NCBI GenBank assembly: GCA_014871385.1
Contig: CM026426.1
Span: 98,296,861-98,360,860 of the forward strand
Source: Ceratodon purpureus
Taxonomy: Eukaryota; Streptophyta; Bryopsida; Pseudoditrichales; Ditrichaceae
DNA: 64,000 nucleotides
Direction: 5' to 3'
Under the pieces are notes generated by a model. That model searched no databases and had not been told where the DNA came from. It was given only the letters and a program-made list of their open reading frames with translations. The translations under genes were made by a program, and so were the position numbers. Every line of letters starts with the position of its first letter. Within the stretch, counting starts at the first letter, position 1. Shown here one piece after another: positions 10,301-22,725 of the stretch.

Positions 10301-12081
10301 TGTTTTAATTTTATCAAATTATTATCAAGGAAACCATACTTAGAGCTTTGATTAATTTTTGTAAAAATTTCTTACGCCGACTAGAAGTGTGATGCCACGT
10401 AATAATTTCATGTAATTTTGATTAAATGTAATTTCTTACACATTGCAAAGTAAATGAACAACAACCGAAATCATAGGTTTGGGACAACCCTTGAAAAACA
10501 TCGACTAGAATCTATGAAAAAAATATAATATATCTTGAGCATATAATTTATATTCACTTTATAATGTCCATAATTATTTAATAATGATGTATTATATAAA
10601 GTTTCACCTCGATCTCTAACTTCCGATGTTGTTGCTGCAAAAATACTTGTCAATTCCTAAAAATTTGTTCAAAGTAAAGGTGTCAAACTGTCATTCAAGA
10701 TCTTTTATACTGTGATGAGCCACAGATGCTAGAGATGGTGACACTAGAGATAGAATTTTCAAATTAAACGTGTATAATAACAACCTTTGTTATCGGTGAG
10801 GAGCAAAATTACAAACTTGCCACATAAACGACTAATTAATACCCAAGTTTTGTTTCTTACGAGGAACCAATTAGATGTCATGAAAAAAATATCATAGTCG
10901 TCTTGTTTGCATGGTTTCATATCTTTGCAACAATACCCTTTGTAAGCTTTCATTTCATCAATTCCTTTATATGTTTTCTGTTGTCACTCATGAATGACAT
11001 TATTATGGCCTCACATAGTTTTGCCATCTTCATACTGTAGAATTCGAATTTTATATCTCACATGTTCACAATTTTTGAAAGTGTATATCATTATTAAGCG
11101 TGAAAAATCTAAAAAACCTTCCGAATTCAAAGCCCAAACTAATAAAAACATTGTACTTCTTAAGTAGACCTATTTCCAAATTACACTTGTATTATAAAAA
11201 ATAACTTTAATCAATTGAATTAACTTAAATGACACTATATTCTCTTTATACAAAATCTAGTGGAAGCTTAGGCCACAGTCTTATGGCTTAAATTGTGCCA
11301 TTACACATTTGCTATAAAAAAAAACACTATATATTAGAGTGTTTTGGTATTGAGCTTTTCCAAAAAATATAAGACTTCAAAACAACAATTCCTCGATCCT
11401 AAAATTATTACAAAAAAATTAAAACTGATATTTTTAAGTATAATTTTTTTTAAAAAAAATTTGCGGTGTTAAAAAACTCTTTTTACATTAAGATGTACTT
11501 GTTGGTTACTAAATTTCATGAGAGGATTTGTATTTGCGCAAAAATGATTTTATGTACAAATATTGTATTCAATATTTAAAATGCTCACAATGTCTATTTT
11601 TCTTGTCATGCGGAAATTCCAGCACGGTTTTTGTCTAATTCACGACTTTGTGATTGATATATGCATTACCCATTAATTAATTTGAGTGACCAAACAAAAA
11701 TCAATGAAATTAAGCTGTTTGGATGCTCCTTAACATGATTTTGATCTGATAATATGCTCCTCATGCTTAAATGCATGTCATTCAATTATAAATGCCTCCA
11801 TTTCTCGCATAAAACTACGTGTTTTCCTTTTCCCAGTTTCATTAATTAGAGATCCGAGTACACAGCTCATGCAATTGGAAGATAAGCACTTCGAGCTAAT
11901 TCAAAAACAAAGGAATCTCGTCCGCAAGCCATTTACAATAAGACCTTCGGAGATATTTCAAGAATCATCCCTTTGTGCTTATGTCAAAACTCATCTGTGA
12001 TCTCCGATGAGAAGCCATTTATAAATAGATTCAAAATTCATAAACACAAAAATATTAAATCGTGATAAAGTTCATCAATAG

Positions 12082-12082
<1 letters not shown>
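7374..12082. other. Gene-free, increasingly AT-rich
   Basis: No gene supported. A ~35-bp segment (CTTTCCAATAAATCATCCCATGCTTC at 7763, CTTTCCAAAAAATCATCCCATGCTTC at 9482) is a diverged dispersed repeat. ORFs at 8114-8578, 9048-9317 and 9265-9549 on the minus strand have no protein-like features. From about 9650 onward the DNA is over 70% A+T by eye, with every frame heavily stopped. Confidence 0.6.

Positions 12083-12131
<49 letters not shown>
12083..12131. repeat. (TA)n microsatellite
   Basis: An uninterrupted alternating TA run of about 49 bases. Confidence 0.98.
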
Positions 12132-12134
<3 letters not shown>

Positions 12135-14454
12135 AACAATAAAATTGTTTAATTCTTCAATAACTTTCTTAAAATCAAAATATTTGTGAAAAAATAGATA
12201 AGCATTACATTTGTAACTTTAATTACAGAAAGCAATATTCCATTCAAATATATATAATGGTAGTGCACTACAGCACAACCTTTCTATATGCCTAATTTTT
12301 GGAACTTCTTGCTTACAAGAAGATAAGTGTAATGATTAAAAACACCATATAGAGTCATGACATGTAGTCATGCGCAACATCGCTCAAATAGTCATGCGCA
12401 ACATCGCTCAAAAAGTCATAGCCAAGTGATATTTAATTATATGTCATCACCGGCATTCATTAGAAGAAATGGATAAATTTGAGGACAAATGGATATGCAC
12501 TGCATATGAATTTGAAGTTTTTTTAATGAATCTACTTGTAAATAAAACCAAATATATTTAAATTCGATGATTTCAATAAGGAATTGTATAGTTTTGAAAA
12601 AATAAAACCGGCTCCTTTGCACATGAATTTGGGGCCCTCCTTCATTAATCTGTGTGCAGAAGATGGAACATCCTCCTTTGCACACCGAGCTTTCAAGAGC
12701 TTTGTGACCAGAATGGGCAAAACAAGTACTACTTGATGGTGTCCTACTCATGTGCAGTTGTAAATTATATGTTGTAAGTGTTTGAAATAATTAATATTAT
12801 TTGTGAATGATACCTTTAACAATTGTATTAATGCATTTAATCGAAAACTATTAATGCATTCAAAATAACTAGATGTTTAGAGGAGTATCCAAACTTTTGA
12901 ACTGATTCGATTGTTTTATTACAATTCTAGGATGAAAGGAGGACCACTCACTTCTAATCCATCCTCAGACACCACCTCCTGATCCAACACCATGGATATT
13001 GCGAGGCAGTAATCGTCCCTCTCAATGTGCCTAGGCAGTTTGCTTGTGTAGTCCTTGAAATGCAGCCCTCCGACCTTCTCAAGTAAAAGAATCTTTTGTT
13101 AATATTCAAAAATTAAGTTCTCAATTAATATTCAAAAAATTCTTTAACTTTACCAAACTCGTGAATATTTTCATTGACTTTTGAAATGCTTCGAATTTTA
13201 ACATGGAATACACAAACATTAAAAACACCAGCTTATTAAAATTTATAATAATGTTAAACAACATAAAAAACACTAGCTTATAAAGACTTTATTTTAAAAG
13301 TTTAACATTAAAAAACTTTCATGCGACATTATCACCTTATGACTCTTTAACCATTCGTGAACATGTTCCGAGAAGCCAGCTGATTATGCACTTGCATAAT
13401 AAAAAACCCCTGAATCTATTTAAATGAAACAATGAATTTATAAAGCATTTAAGTCTTGTTAATACAGTTAATACAGTTAATCATTAAAAAATTAAAAGTT
13501 TTAACCATTAATCACAGAGAATTAGGTACTTTATACATTACTTATAGGAAATTAAAAAACTTGTGACTTATATAATAAAAAAATAAAGGATTTAACATTA
13601 TTAAAAATAATCTAGCATTTTTTAATTTAATTTAATAAACCAGAATTTATTTTCACATAAAATTTTACGATTAGTATATAACCTTTTTATTTTATAGAAC
13701 GTTCTTTAATATTAAAATTCAATAATATTAATTTTTGCTCCGATCTTGACCATAAGATCTTGACTTAAAGTGTCTCAAGGTTTAATTTGAAATCAATTTA
13801 AAGTCTGTAACAAACATTTAATTAATTAAATATATCTTTTAAAATTGATTAGCATATAGAAAATTAGAATCTTTGAGTTTGGTATAATGTTTTAATTGAT
13901 TTAGCCTTCAATTATTAGATTTTTAATATTTATTACAAGTATGCAAACGACATTAAATTAATTTGCTTCCAGTAAAAAGACTACTATTGTTACCATATTA
14001 TGATGTTTAGATCTTTTACATTAATGAACTTAAGTCTTTTATTCCATTTGTAAGAATGTATATTCTAAATAGATTACAGAATATAATTCAATTTAATAAC
14101 TATGTAAGTCTTTCATGTAGCGTTTAGCGGTTTTTGTTGTGTTGTTGTCATAGTAAGACGAGCACCACTAAACAACAAGATTAACTATAAGAGATTGATC
14201 ATTTAAATCAACGTGCCTGCAATATCGGATTGGGCAGTCGATTGGCTTGAAGAGTTAGTCCTCCTCATGATCCTTGTATGATTTGTGGAAGTAGGTGTTC
14301 TAACAACCCAGGTTTTCATATTTGCAGATAGCGTTAAGGTGATTGATTATCAATCCTTATACGCTATCCTTATAATGCTGATGGCCTTGTTGGAATTTTC
14401 TAATTTTTTTTAAAAACACATAATTAACTTATAGTTAGTGGCACCTCGTGACTA
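12132..14454. other. AT-rich, no gene
   Basis: Frames are densely stopped. Around 12360-12420 a short direct repeat (AGTCATGCGCAACATCGCTCAAA) occurs twice in tandem. The ORF at 12437-12751 minus is not protein-like. Confidence 0.55.
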
Positions 14455-16575
14455 TGATACATTTACTATAGAAAAATAAAATACTTTACACATTTACTAT
14501 AAATAAAAAAGACTTTACTTAATTATTCTAAGAAAATAAGAGCTTTGCCTATTTAATATAGAAAAATAAAGGACACAAATCATTTATTATAGAAATATAA
14601 AGGACTTTAAACATTAACCATAGAAAATTAATTGTTTTTACTCATTTTTTTAGCGTGATTGCATAAATATAGCGTACAATGAATTTCAAAAATTTAATGT
14701 TGTTCCAACTCGTGTGATAAGGCACAGTTTGTTGAATCTTATCAAACAGCAAAGAACGAAGCAACAGTGAGTGTGAAGCGAAGTCATTGCTCCATGTGTA
14801 GGTTATTCTCTTTCATGAAGTTGCTCCATTCAGCTCAAAAATAGAGCCTTGTCGGAGCCTTGAACTACTCATTACAAGAGAGTCTTGCTATTCGAATCAA
14901 GAACTCAAGGTGAATTTCCTGGACTTTAACTTCAGCTTGATTCAACTTCAAATTAGTTTCAATCTGCAGCCATGCTAGAGAAACGTCCCCAGTATTTGAA
15001 AATATTGAAGCATGTTCTGCAAACCACACTTTGCAAACATGAGGGCTGTTGATAGATTACAGGATTAAAGTTTTCTTCGGCAATAGGGACTTCCACAAAA
15101 GGCATTTAAAGGCTCTATCCATCTTGTCAATGAGTGCCACAAATCAATTCCGTGTAAAACAGTGGAACGAAGGCTTACATCTTCACTACTCAGCTACAAC
15201 ATTCCAATGTTCTGCATCAGCATTTAATTGCTCAAGAATCGTTTCTGTCTTGAAGAAACTCCTTACAAACGACAGAAGATGGGTGAACAGGTGCAAATTC
15301 CAGAACACGGTCTACAAATGTGTTCAGGTTAAGGTTATTCAGTAGTGCCGTGATTGAGAATGTTATGAATATCGAGGATATGATAATTGGTGCTTAGTTT
15401 TATGCGTTTTGAACAAGACTGTCACATTAGAGGGGAATGGCAGCCTTTGATCAGATGAAATGACGTTCTTAATGCTTTCATTAAATGGCTCACGTAGGAA
15501 TGATATAGTAAACACCTTGACTGAATTATGTGGTACTTTCTTCTCTACGATTATAAAAGAATTTGTTCTTGCTACATGCTTTTAAGTTTATTCAGCAATC
15601 ATGCGTCTAGTGTTCGAGAGAATGACTTACTGGACTGCTTAAACAAGGTTGCTGATCATTATCACGACATATCTCAGCATGTAAGCTATTGATCCCTCAA
15701 TTGAGAAATTTGGTTTGTCAACACGTCAAATATGTTCATTATATGGTATGCATTAGCACTCATTGATTTAGCACTCACTGTATTTTTACATGCATGCTTG
15801 TCAATTCTATTAATGTCAAAGGAATGTTTGTTGTTCCAAATCATTTTAAAGAAAGATTTTCTTTCTGACATCTGAGAGTCAATCCTTGATTTTCCCTATC
15901 ATTCAATTACAACTCACCGCCGCAAATCAAATGCAAAGCTTCATCTAATTAATGTTTATTATAGAGAAATAAAATACTTTATCTATTTAATATGGAAAAA
16001 TAAACAACTCAACACATTTATTCTAAAAACATAAAGGACTATAACTATTAACTATGGTAAATTAATGGTCTTTACTCATGTTCTTCAAGAAAATAACCGG
16101 ACTCAAGACATTTACTATAGAAAAGTGAATGACTTTTAACATTTACTATAGAAAAAAAAAGGACTAACATATTTATTATAGAAGAATAAAGGACATAAAT
16201 CAATAACTAGAGAATAAGTAGTGATTTGAATTATTAACTATAGGAAAATTAAGCACAGTTATTGAATTAAGTAATTTATTTAACAAGAAAACAAAAAAAG
16301 ACGCGTCGAAGAATGTAGATGCGTTAAAAAGCAATTTCAAAGATAATGAAGAAACATGAACAAGATGAAAGGAGAAGGGTAAAAAATAAATAAAGGACTC
16401 AAGACATTTAGTATAGAATAGTAAAGGACTCTTAACATTTATTATAGAAAAATAAAGGACCTAACATATTTACTACCAAAAAATAAAGGAATTAACATAT
16501 TTACTATAGAAAAATAAAGGACTTAACATATTTACTATAGAAGAATAAAGGATCTAAATCATTAACTGTAGAATA
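14455..16575. repeat. Degenerate 31-bp repeat clusters
   Basis: Three clusters (about 14455-14640, 15955-16260, 16385-16575) are built from a unit of about 31 bp with consensus near ACATTTACTATAGAAAAATA followed by AAGGACTTA. In the last cluster five or more copies stand nearly head to tail with exact 31-bp steps. The first two are more decayed. Between clusters (14640-15950) there is no gene I can support. Confidence 0.8.
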
Positions 16576-16989
16576 AGTATGGACATCCCAACGAATGATT
16601 ATGTCTTTCATATTCTTGGACGATATATCTTCTTCGGTGATATATTTGATGAGTAATCTTCAAATTTCATGAAGATTTCCAATTCCTTATCTAATTCTAC
16701 AAAACTTTTTACCCTTTAATCCTTATTTCCAAAGATTATATAGTCAAAGTCTATAACTTCCATTTTAATCCAATACGGTCTACTTGTTTATTCAACGACC
16801 AATTTTTGTGGCAAATCATATCTATGGTATTGCACTTTCTGTAGGTTCTCCACAGTCTCTATGTGGTCCCTAGGATAGATAAATATAGACGTAATCCGAT
16901 CATAAATATATTCATGCTTTCAAATACTCAAAGATCACCTACGATAAGCTTGTGGTCGACAACCTCCTGATTCCAACGAACACTCTAGA

Positions 16990-17130
16990 AAGGCACAATA
17001 TCGAAACGAAAGAAGAGGATTGAAAAGAAAATATTTAAAAAAATAAAAGAGGAACATGAAGAACTAGTCAGAAGACGATTGGAAGAAAATAAGAAACAAA
17101 AAAGTCGGACCAGAACTGCTGAGTTGATGT
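16990..17130. repeat. Partial copy of the GAAAGAAGAAGGGTAAA repeat
   Basis: Contains the leading part of the dispersed family seen in full at 17560: an A-rich start, AGAATATTT-like block and GAAGACGATTGGAAGAAA. Similar short fragments lie at 18150-18260 and 18370-18430. Confidence 0.55.
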
Positions 17131-17559
17131 TGTAGGGGTTAAAAACTGGCTAATAATAGATGTACTAAGTTAGAAGGCACGCGAACTGTTCTCGCGAGTC
17201 GCATTTAGAATCGCTGAGTAGATGGATGTAGATGGACATGAGTGGATACTGTTAGTGAATGAATCAAGGAAAACGGGAAATGAATCGATCATTCTTTCTC
17301 TTACTTCCATTTTAAATTTATATTGCAGGTAAAAAATTTATGATAGACCTATGAGTTAAAATAGCACCCTCTAGGCTGACGTCTTTAAAAAAAAAAATCT
17401 TTTTCAGGGAGACTTAGAAATTTCTGATTAAAATTGCCACTGACGTGTTCTGAAATTATCTTCCAATCAAAAAGAAATTGTGAAATTTTCCATTGACAAA
17501 TTTATTCTTCGCAGTGGGCAATAGCTGCTTAAGTGACCCATTTCCGAGCCTTCTACCTT

Positions 17560-18090
17560 ACCGTAACGAAAGAAGAAGGGTAAAAAGAGAATATTTGAAA
17601 TTAGAAAAGAGGAAGAAGAAGAAGAACTACGAGGAAGACGGTCGGAAAATCTTTTAAAAAATATGGAAGAAGGTGAAGACCAAGATGACTGAATGACTAT
17701 TTCACCAAAAATGATGCGGTTTGACCTCATGCAACATTTCAGCCATAGAACAGAATTCGCCAGATTATTAACTCGCTGATAATACACATATTAACAAAGT
17801 TCCGAAGTTCGAGGTTCAAACCCACGCCACATGCACTTCGCAATATGTATCCCATGGTCTTTGGAATTACTGGGGTAAGCTCATATATTATCCTCCGCTA
17901 TTCGTATTGCCCTTGTCACTTGGCACCTGGCCTCGGTGGCCTCGGTGTGATTTAGTTAACGGGAGAAATTGGAAGGAGCGACGTACGCCGCGAACGAAAT
18001 TTGCCGAGGCTAGGAACAAACAGCCCTACAGAAATCACAAACTAAAATATGGTAATCTGACGTTGCTCTCAAAACATCCTTTTTCTTAAT
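17560..18090 (+). repeat. Dispersed repeat copy 1 (B-box-bearing)
   Basis: About 0.5 kb running from GAAAGAAGAAGGGTAAAAAGAG through CAAGATGACTGAATGACTATTT, the motif GGTTCAAACCC (17813-17823) and GGGGTAAGCTCATATATT to CATCCTTTTTCTTAA. GGTTCAAACCC matches the pol III B-box consensus GGTTCRANNCC, and a looser A-box-like TAGCCATAG lies about 70 bp upstream. A tRNA-derived SINE or a MITE are both possible. The ORFs read through it are artefacts. Confidence 0.7.
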
Positions 18091-18639
18091 TCTTAGCATA
18101 AATCTAGACTGCATTATGATTCCATGTGTTTGATAAAAGAAAATAAGAAAGTCCCTAAATCGAGACGAAAGAATGAAAAGAGAATATTTAGAAGAATAAA
18201 AGAAGATCATGACGTAATAGATTGAAGACGATTGGAAGAAATATAAAAAAAACCAAATTTGGATATGGTAGAATGATTGAATATATGGTATTTGTTTAAA
18301 GATAAATTCCCATTCGGTGCTGGCCGAAGAAAATTGAAGAAGCGAATTTAAGGAAGGCAGAAATTTAAAAAATAAAATAAGAATGGCAAAAAATCAAAAC
18401 GAAAGAAGAAGGGTAAAAAGAGATTATTTACATTCTGAGGAAATTAAGACATACATTAGTGTAGGAGTAAGTGCAGCAGTATTTCCGTCTATCAATTGAC
18501 CTTATTGTTGTTTTTTGCAAATAGACGATGACGAAGCAACAAAACATCTAATTTTAATAGATGATTCGAATGGACATTCGAATCATGGCTCGAGAAGCAT
18601 CTCAGGGATGATTTCCAAAGACGTAAATCTTCATCGCAC

Positions 18640-19136
18640 GTTATCATCCGGAATCTTGTTGAGCCTAAGAACGAGCTTCTGTCGAGATCAAGGCAGGGCA
18701 GATTTACTGCATTATTGGGCCTAATGGAAGCGGGAAGGTAAAGTTACCTAATTTTGATCAATGAACATATAGTATATCTCTTATTTTGATCATTAGTTTA
18801 GATAATGAAATTCCTACTTCCCCGGCGATTCAATGGATTATTTGTGATGATTTCTTTGTTGTGTAGTTGACTTTCCTGAGTTCTATCAATCGGCTTTTGA
18901 AGCCTCCTACTGATTCCATCTTCCTTGATGGAGAGGACATTGTGAACATGAATGTGTTGACTGTTTGCCGAAGAATTGGGATGCTGTTTCAAAGTTCCAT
19001 GCTTTTTGATGGTAAGCCGATCATGAAACGCCTAAAACGCTTCTCCTGGAACAAGTGGACCTAGATGCTTCCTTCCCTCCGAAGTCTATCATTGGAATTT
19101 CTGAGTGGCACTTGCTCGCATTCTTGCCAATAAACC
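18640..19136 (+). pseudogene. STAR1/ABCI17-like ABC ATPase, broken
   Basis: ABC-transporter nucleotide-binding fragments in order. First, GQIYCIIGPNGSGK (Walker A, 18690-18738), ending at a GTAAAG donor. Second, an exon at about 18867-19012 encoding LTFLSSINRLLKPP..IFLDGEDI and RRIGMLFQSSMLFDG, whose MLFQ is the Q-loop, ending at GTAAG. Third, around 19050-19136, DLDASFPPKSII and, in another frame, ALARILANKPE before a GTGAGT donor. The wording is closest to plant STAR1/ABCI17 (the ATPase of an ABC transporter linked to aluminium tolerance). The Walker A piece and the piece before it are in different frames, the signature region is frameshifted, and Walker B is absent. It is a dead copy, probably carried with the surrounding repeats. 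Confidence 0.7.
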
Positions 19137-19369
19137 AGAGGTGAGTGGGAACTAAATCTAAATATGACTTTCAGAACTCTTAGCTAGTATTCAACAAGGA
19201 TATGAGATGATACCCCTTGCTATTGAGCTCATCATTGTAGTTGTTGGGAGTATCACTACTTTTAACCGCACGACTTGACGATGACAAAAACCATAATCTG
19301 AATATGACGTTATTCGCCAGTGTCTCTGAAATCAGTACGATACTTACAAACACGTATTAATACAAACAG
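19137..19369. other. Remainder of intron-like DNA after ABC fragment
   Basis: Begins with GTGAGTGGG, a good splice donor. No further ABC exon (Walker B, D-loop) is visible before the next repeat copy. Confidence 0.4.
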
Positions 19370-20370
19370 AAGGGGAAAAGAGAATATTCAAAAAAAAAAA
19401 AAAGAGGAAGAGGAAGATCTAGGAAGATGACGGTTGGAAAATCTTTTAGAAAATATAGAAAAAGGTGGAGACCAAGATGAATGAATGACTATTTCACCAA
19501 AAAGTATGCAACATTTTAGCCATAGAACAGAATTTGCCAGATTCTTAACTCGCTGATAATACACATATGAACAAAGTTCTGAAGTTCGAGGTTTGAACCC
19601 ACGCCACATGAACTTCGCAATATTTATCCCATCGTCTTTGGAATTATTGGGGTAAGCTCAGATATTATCCTCCGTTATTCGTATTACCCTTTTTACTTGG
19701 CACCTAGCCTCGGTGTGATTTAGTTAACGAGAGAAATCGGAAGGAGCGACGTACGTTGCGAACGAAATCTGGCGGGGCCAGGACCAAACTGACATAAAGA
19801 AATCCCAAACTAGAATATGGTAATCTGACGTTGCTCTTAGAACATCCTTTTTCTTAATCATTAACATAAATCCAGACTGGAATATGATAATCTGAGATTC
19901 CTCTCAAAAGAATTGCTCTCAGATGTATCCCTCTATTTAGGACATTCATTTTCTTAACAAATCCGAACTAGAATATGATAATGTGTCATTGTAGTCAGAG
20001 CATTTACAAGTACATGATAAATTGGTAGGATTAAATCAGCTTTTTCATAGAAATTTTAAATAGTTTAATATTTGCATTCAATATTCAGATTGTTCAGAAA
20101 TTGCTGGCCCCTTATCCCTGCAAGAGTTTTTCAATTACGTAGATTTTTATTTATTTAATTTGTCCTTGTTGATGTGGTGATATAAAATATGTCCAGACAA
20201 TTTGAAGTCAAATCCTGAACATTAAACTAAATGTCGTTGAAAACCTTTGTCTACTCCCTTCGCAAAATCCTGCCGTTTTTTAATTCCCAGATCCAACCCA
20301 TACCTACTCATTTTTAGAAAATATAGCATAAATTACAAGCTCCACGCTTGATTACGATATTAACTATAAA
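19370..20370 (+). repeat. Dispersed repeat copy 2, extended
   Basis: Starts with the A-rich AGAAGGGGAAAAGAGAATATTC block and carries GGTTTGAACCC (19590-19600) at the B-box position. It continues through a second module (CAGCTTTTTCATAGAAATTTT ... CTGCCGTTTTTTAATTCCCAGATCC) that recurs only in copy 4. Confidence 0.7.
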
Positions 20371-20559
20371 TCATATATGCAAAAAAAAACGGACTCATTT
20401 ATTTATTTATTTTTGAGTCAAGTGGTGCGATCCATTGCAATTGAAAAAGGAGTACACCACTGCAAAACCAGGCAAGGGAGGACCCAAGTCGGCGTACCTA
20501 AACCAAACCAATACCGAACCAAACCAAGAGACCTGTATCAAAAGAGATTCGGACTCATT

Positions 20560-20573
20560 TGGCGCCGGCGCCA
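20560..20573. promoter_or_regulatory. Palindrome TGGCGCCGGCGCCA (exact)
   Basis: Embedded in TCATT-palindrome-AGAGGA. The same flanks occur at 31507 and, with a changed palindrome, at 21553 (TCATT...AGGGGA). A shared longer ancestor is therefore likely here. It lies just before repeat copy 3. Confidence 0.7.
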
Positions 20574-20639
20574 AGAGGAATGAAGCAGCGAATTCTAAGA
20601 AAACAGACTTTTAAAAAAAAACATTAAAAAAAGGCACAA

Positions 20640-20880
20640 AATCAATACAAAGAAGAAGGGGAAAAGAGAATATTCAAAAAAAAAAAAAAGAGGAAGAGGA
20701 AGATCTAGGAAGATGACGGTTGGAAAATCTTTTAGAAAATATAGAAAAAAGTGGAGACCAAGATGACTGAATGACTATTTCACCAAAAAGCATGCAACAT
20801 TTCAGCCATAGAACTGAATTCGCCAGATTATTAATACTCTCATGATACACATATTAACAAAGTTCCGAAGCTCCACTTCA
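20640..20880 (+). repeat. Dispersed repeat copy 3, truncated
   Basis: Matches the first half of copies 1 and 2 and stops at TTCCGAAG just before the B-box position. It then runs into CAGGCAGCAGCAGCCAAAAGC-type simple sequence (20887-20960). Confidence 0.7.
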
Positions 20881-21388
20881 CATAACAGGCAGCAGCAGCC
20901 AAAAGCATTGCAGTAGGCAAAAGCACTAGAGCAGGCAAAAGCAGCATCATGCAGAAGCACTACAAGAGTGCCTGCTACAAACTTGTTTCAAACTTGGTGC
21001 CCCTCCAACTCACCAACGATTCCTTTTATGATGATACAACAAATAGACAATCAACCCATCACAATTACACTCACAAAGAGGCATTCCTAATTGCAACCCT
21101 ATGAACTGATCATTGTCAACTTTGCTCCCACATTCTCAGACCTTCTCTCACTTACTCGAGGAGTAGGAACGCTGTACCACAGTTCATTTGGCGCCGGCAC
21201 CACGCGTTGCAGCAGTTACTCCTGAGTTTATGTCCTGAAGAATTTGTCAATCACTGCGTCACCTTACTTTCATGGTAGACCTAATTTGATTATCATTTCT
21301 ACCGTACTTTCAGGCAATTTGCTTTGAGCACCTCTTTGCTATCCTTTTAAAACTGAGTATATTTTAAACTTTCTATTTATTCAAACAA

Positions 21389-21392
<4 letters not shown>

Positions 21393-21454
<62 letters not shown>
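21393..21454. repeat. (AT)n microsatellite
   Basis: An alternating AT run of about 62 bases. Confidence 0.98.
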
Positions 21455-21458
<4 letters not shown>

Positions 21459-21552
21459 ATGTATTTCACAGATATTCCAATCATATATATCTTGGATGAA
21501 TTGAATTGTCTGAGCAACATTATTTCATCTCTGGCAACTTCATCATCTCATT

Positions 21553-22725
21553 TGGCGCCAACGCCAAGGGGAATGAAACAACGAATTTTAAGAAAACAGA
21601 CTTTATGGAAAAACATAATATAGGACACAAAATCAATACAAACAGGAAGGGTTAAAGAGAATAGTCAAAAAGAAAGAAAGAGGAAGAAGAAGAACTAGGA
21701 AGAAGACGGTTGAAAATTCTTTTAAAAAATATGGAAGAAGGTGAAGACCAAGATGACTGAATGACTATTTCACCAAAAATCATACAACAATTTAGCCATA
21801 GAACAGAATTCTCCTAATTATTAACTCGCTGATAATACAAATATTAACAAAGTTCCGAAGTTCGAGGTTCGAACCCACGCCACATGAACTTCGCATTATT
21901 TATCCCATGGTCTTTGGAATTACTGGGGTAAGCTCATATATTGTCCTCCGCTATTCCTATTACCCTTGTCACTTGGCACCTGGCCTCGGTGTGATTTAGC
22001 CAGGACCAAACTGACATAAAGAAATCCCAAACTGGAATATGGTAATCTGACGTTGCTCTCAGAATATCCTTTTTCTTAATCCTTAACATAAATCCAGACT
22101 GGAATATGATAATCTCAGATTCCTCTCAAAAGAATTGCTCTCAGATGTTTCCCTCTCTTTAGAACATTCATTTTCTATATAAATCCGAACTAGAATATGA
22201 TAACTCCGTCGTTGTAGTCACAGTCCCTAGTTAGCCCAACCATTTACAAGTATATGATAAATAGGTCCAATCAAATCAGCTTTTTCATATAAAATTTATT
22301 TATTTTGATATGTGCTATCAATATTCAGATTGATTTGAAATTGGTGGCCCCTTATCTCTGCTAGAGTTTTTTCAATTTGTAGAATTATATTTATTTAATT
22401 TTGTCCTTGTTGATGTGGTAATATAAACTATGTTTGAAAATTCGAAGTCAGATCTTCAACAAATATTCTCGCCTCGGTTCCCGCTGTTGTGTATTTTTCT
22501 TCATTTCAATGGAAGTTGACTATTTGAGTCGCTAGAAAAATAGATAATCCTCAACATGAAACTAAATATCGTTGAAAGCGTTTCTCTACTTGCTTCGCAG
22601 AATCCTGCCGTTTCTTAATTCCCAGATCCAAGCGATACTGACTTATCCTTAGACAATATAGCCTAAATTGTAGCCTCCATGTATACTTGCGATATTATCT
22701 ATAAGTCATATATGCAAATAGATTC
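21553..22725 (+). repeat. Dispersed repeat copy 4, longest
   Basis: Starts with a palindrome variant (TGGCGCCAACGCCA at 21553-21566), then the A-rich block, the B-box GGTTCGAACCC (21866-21876), and the second module shared with copy 2, ending near CATATATGCAAATAG. Compared with copy 2 it lacks the short GTTAACGGGAGAAATTGG segment. Confidence 0.7.

Noticed and set aside
17467-17787. 106-aa Ser-rich minus-strand ORF
   Set aside because: The same ORF in shorter form (19388-19609) follows the dispersed repeat; it has no protein features.
19570-19610. A functional tRNA gene around the GGTTTGAACCC motif
   Set aside because: No cloverleaf with acceptor and anticodon stems can be drawn; the motif recurs in a dispersed repeat.
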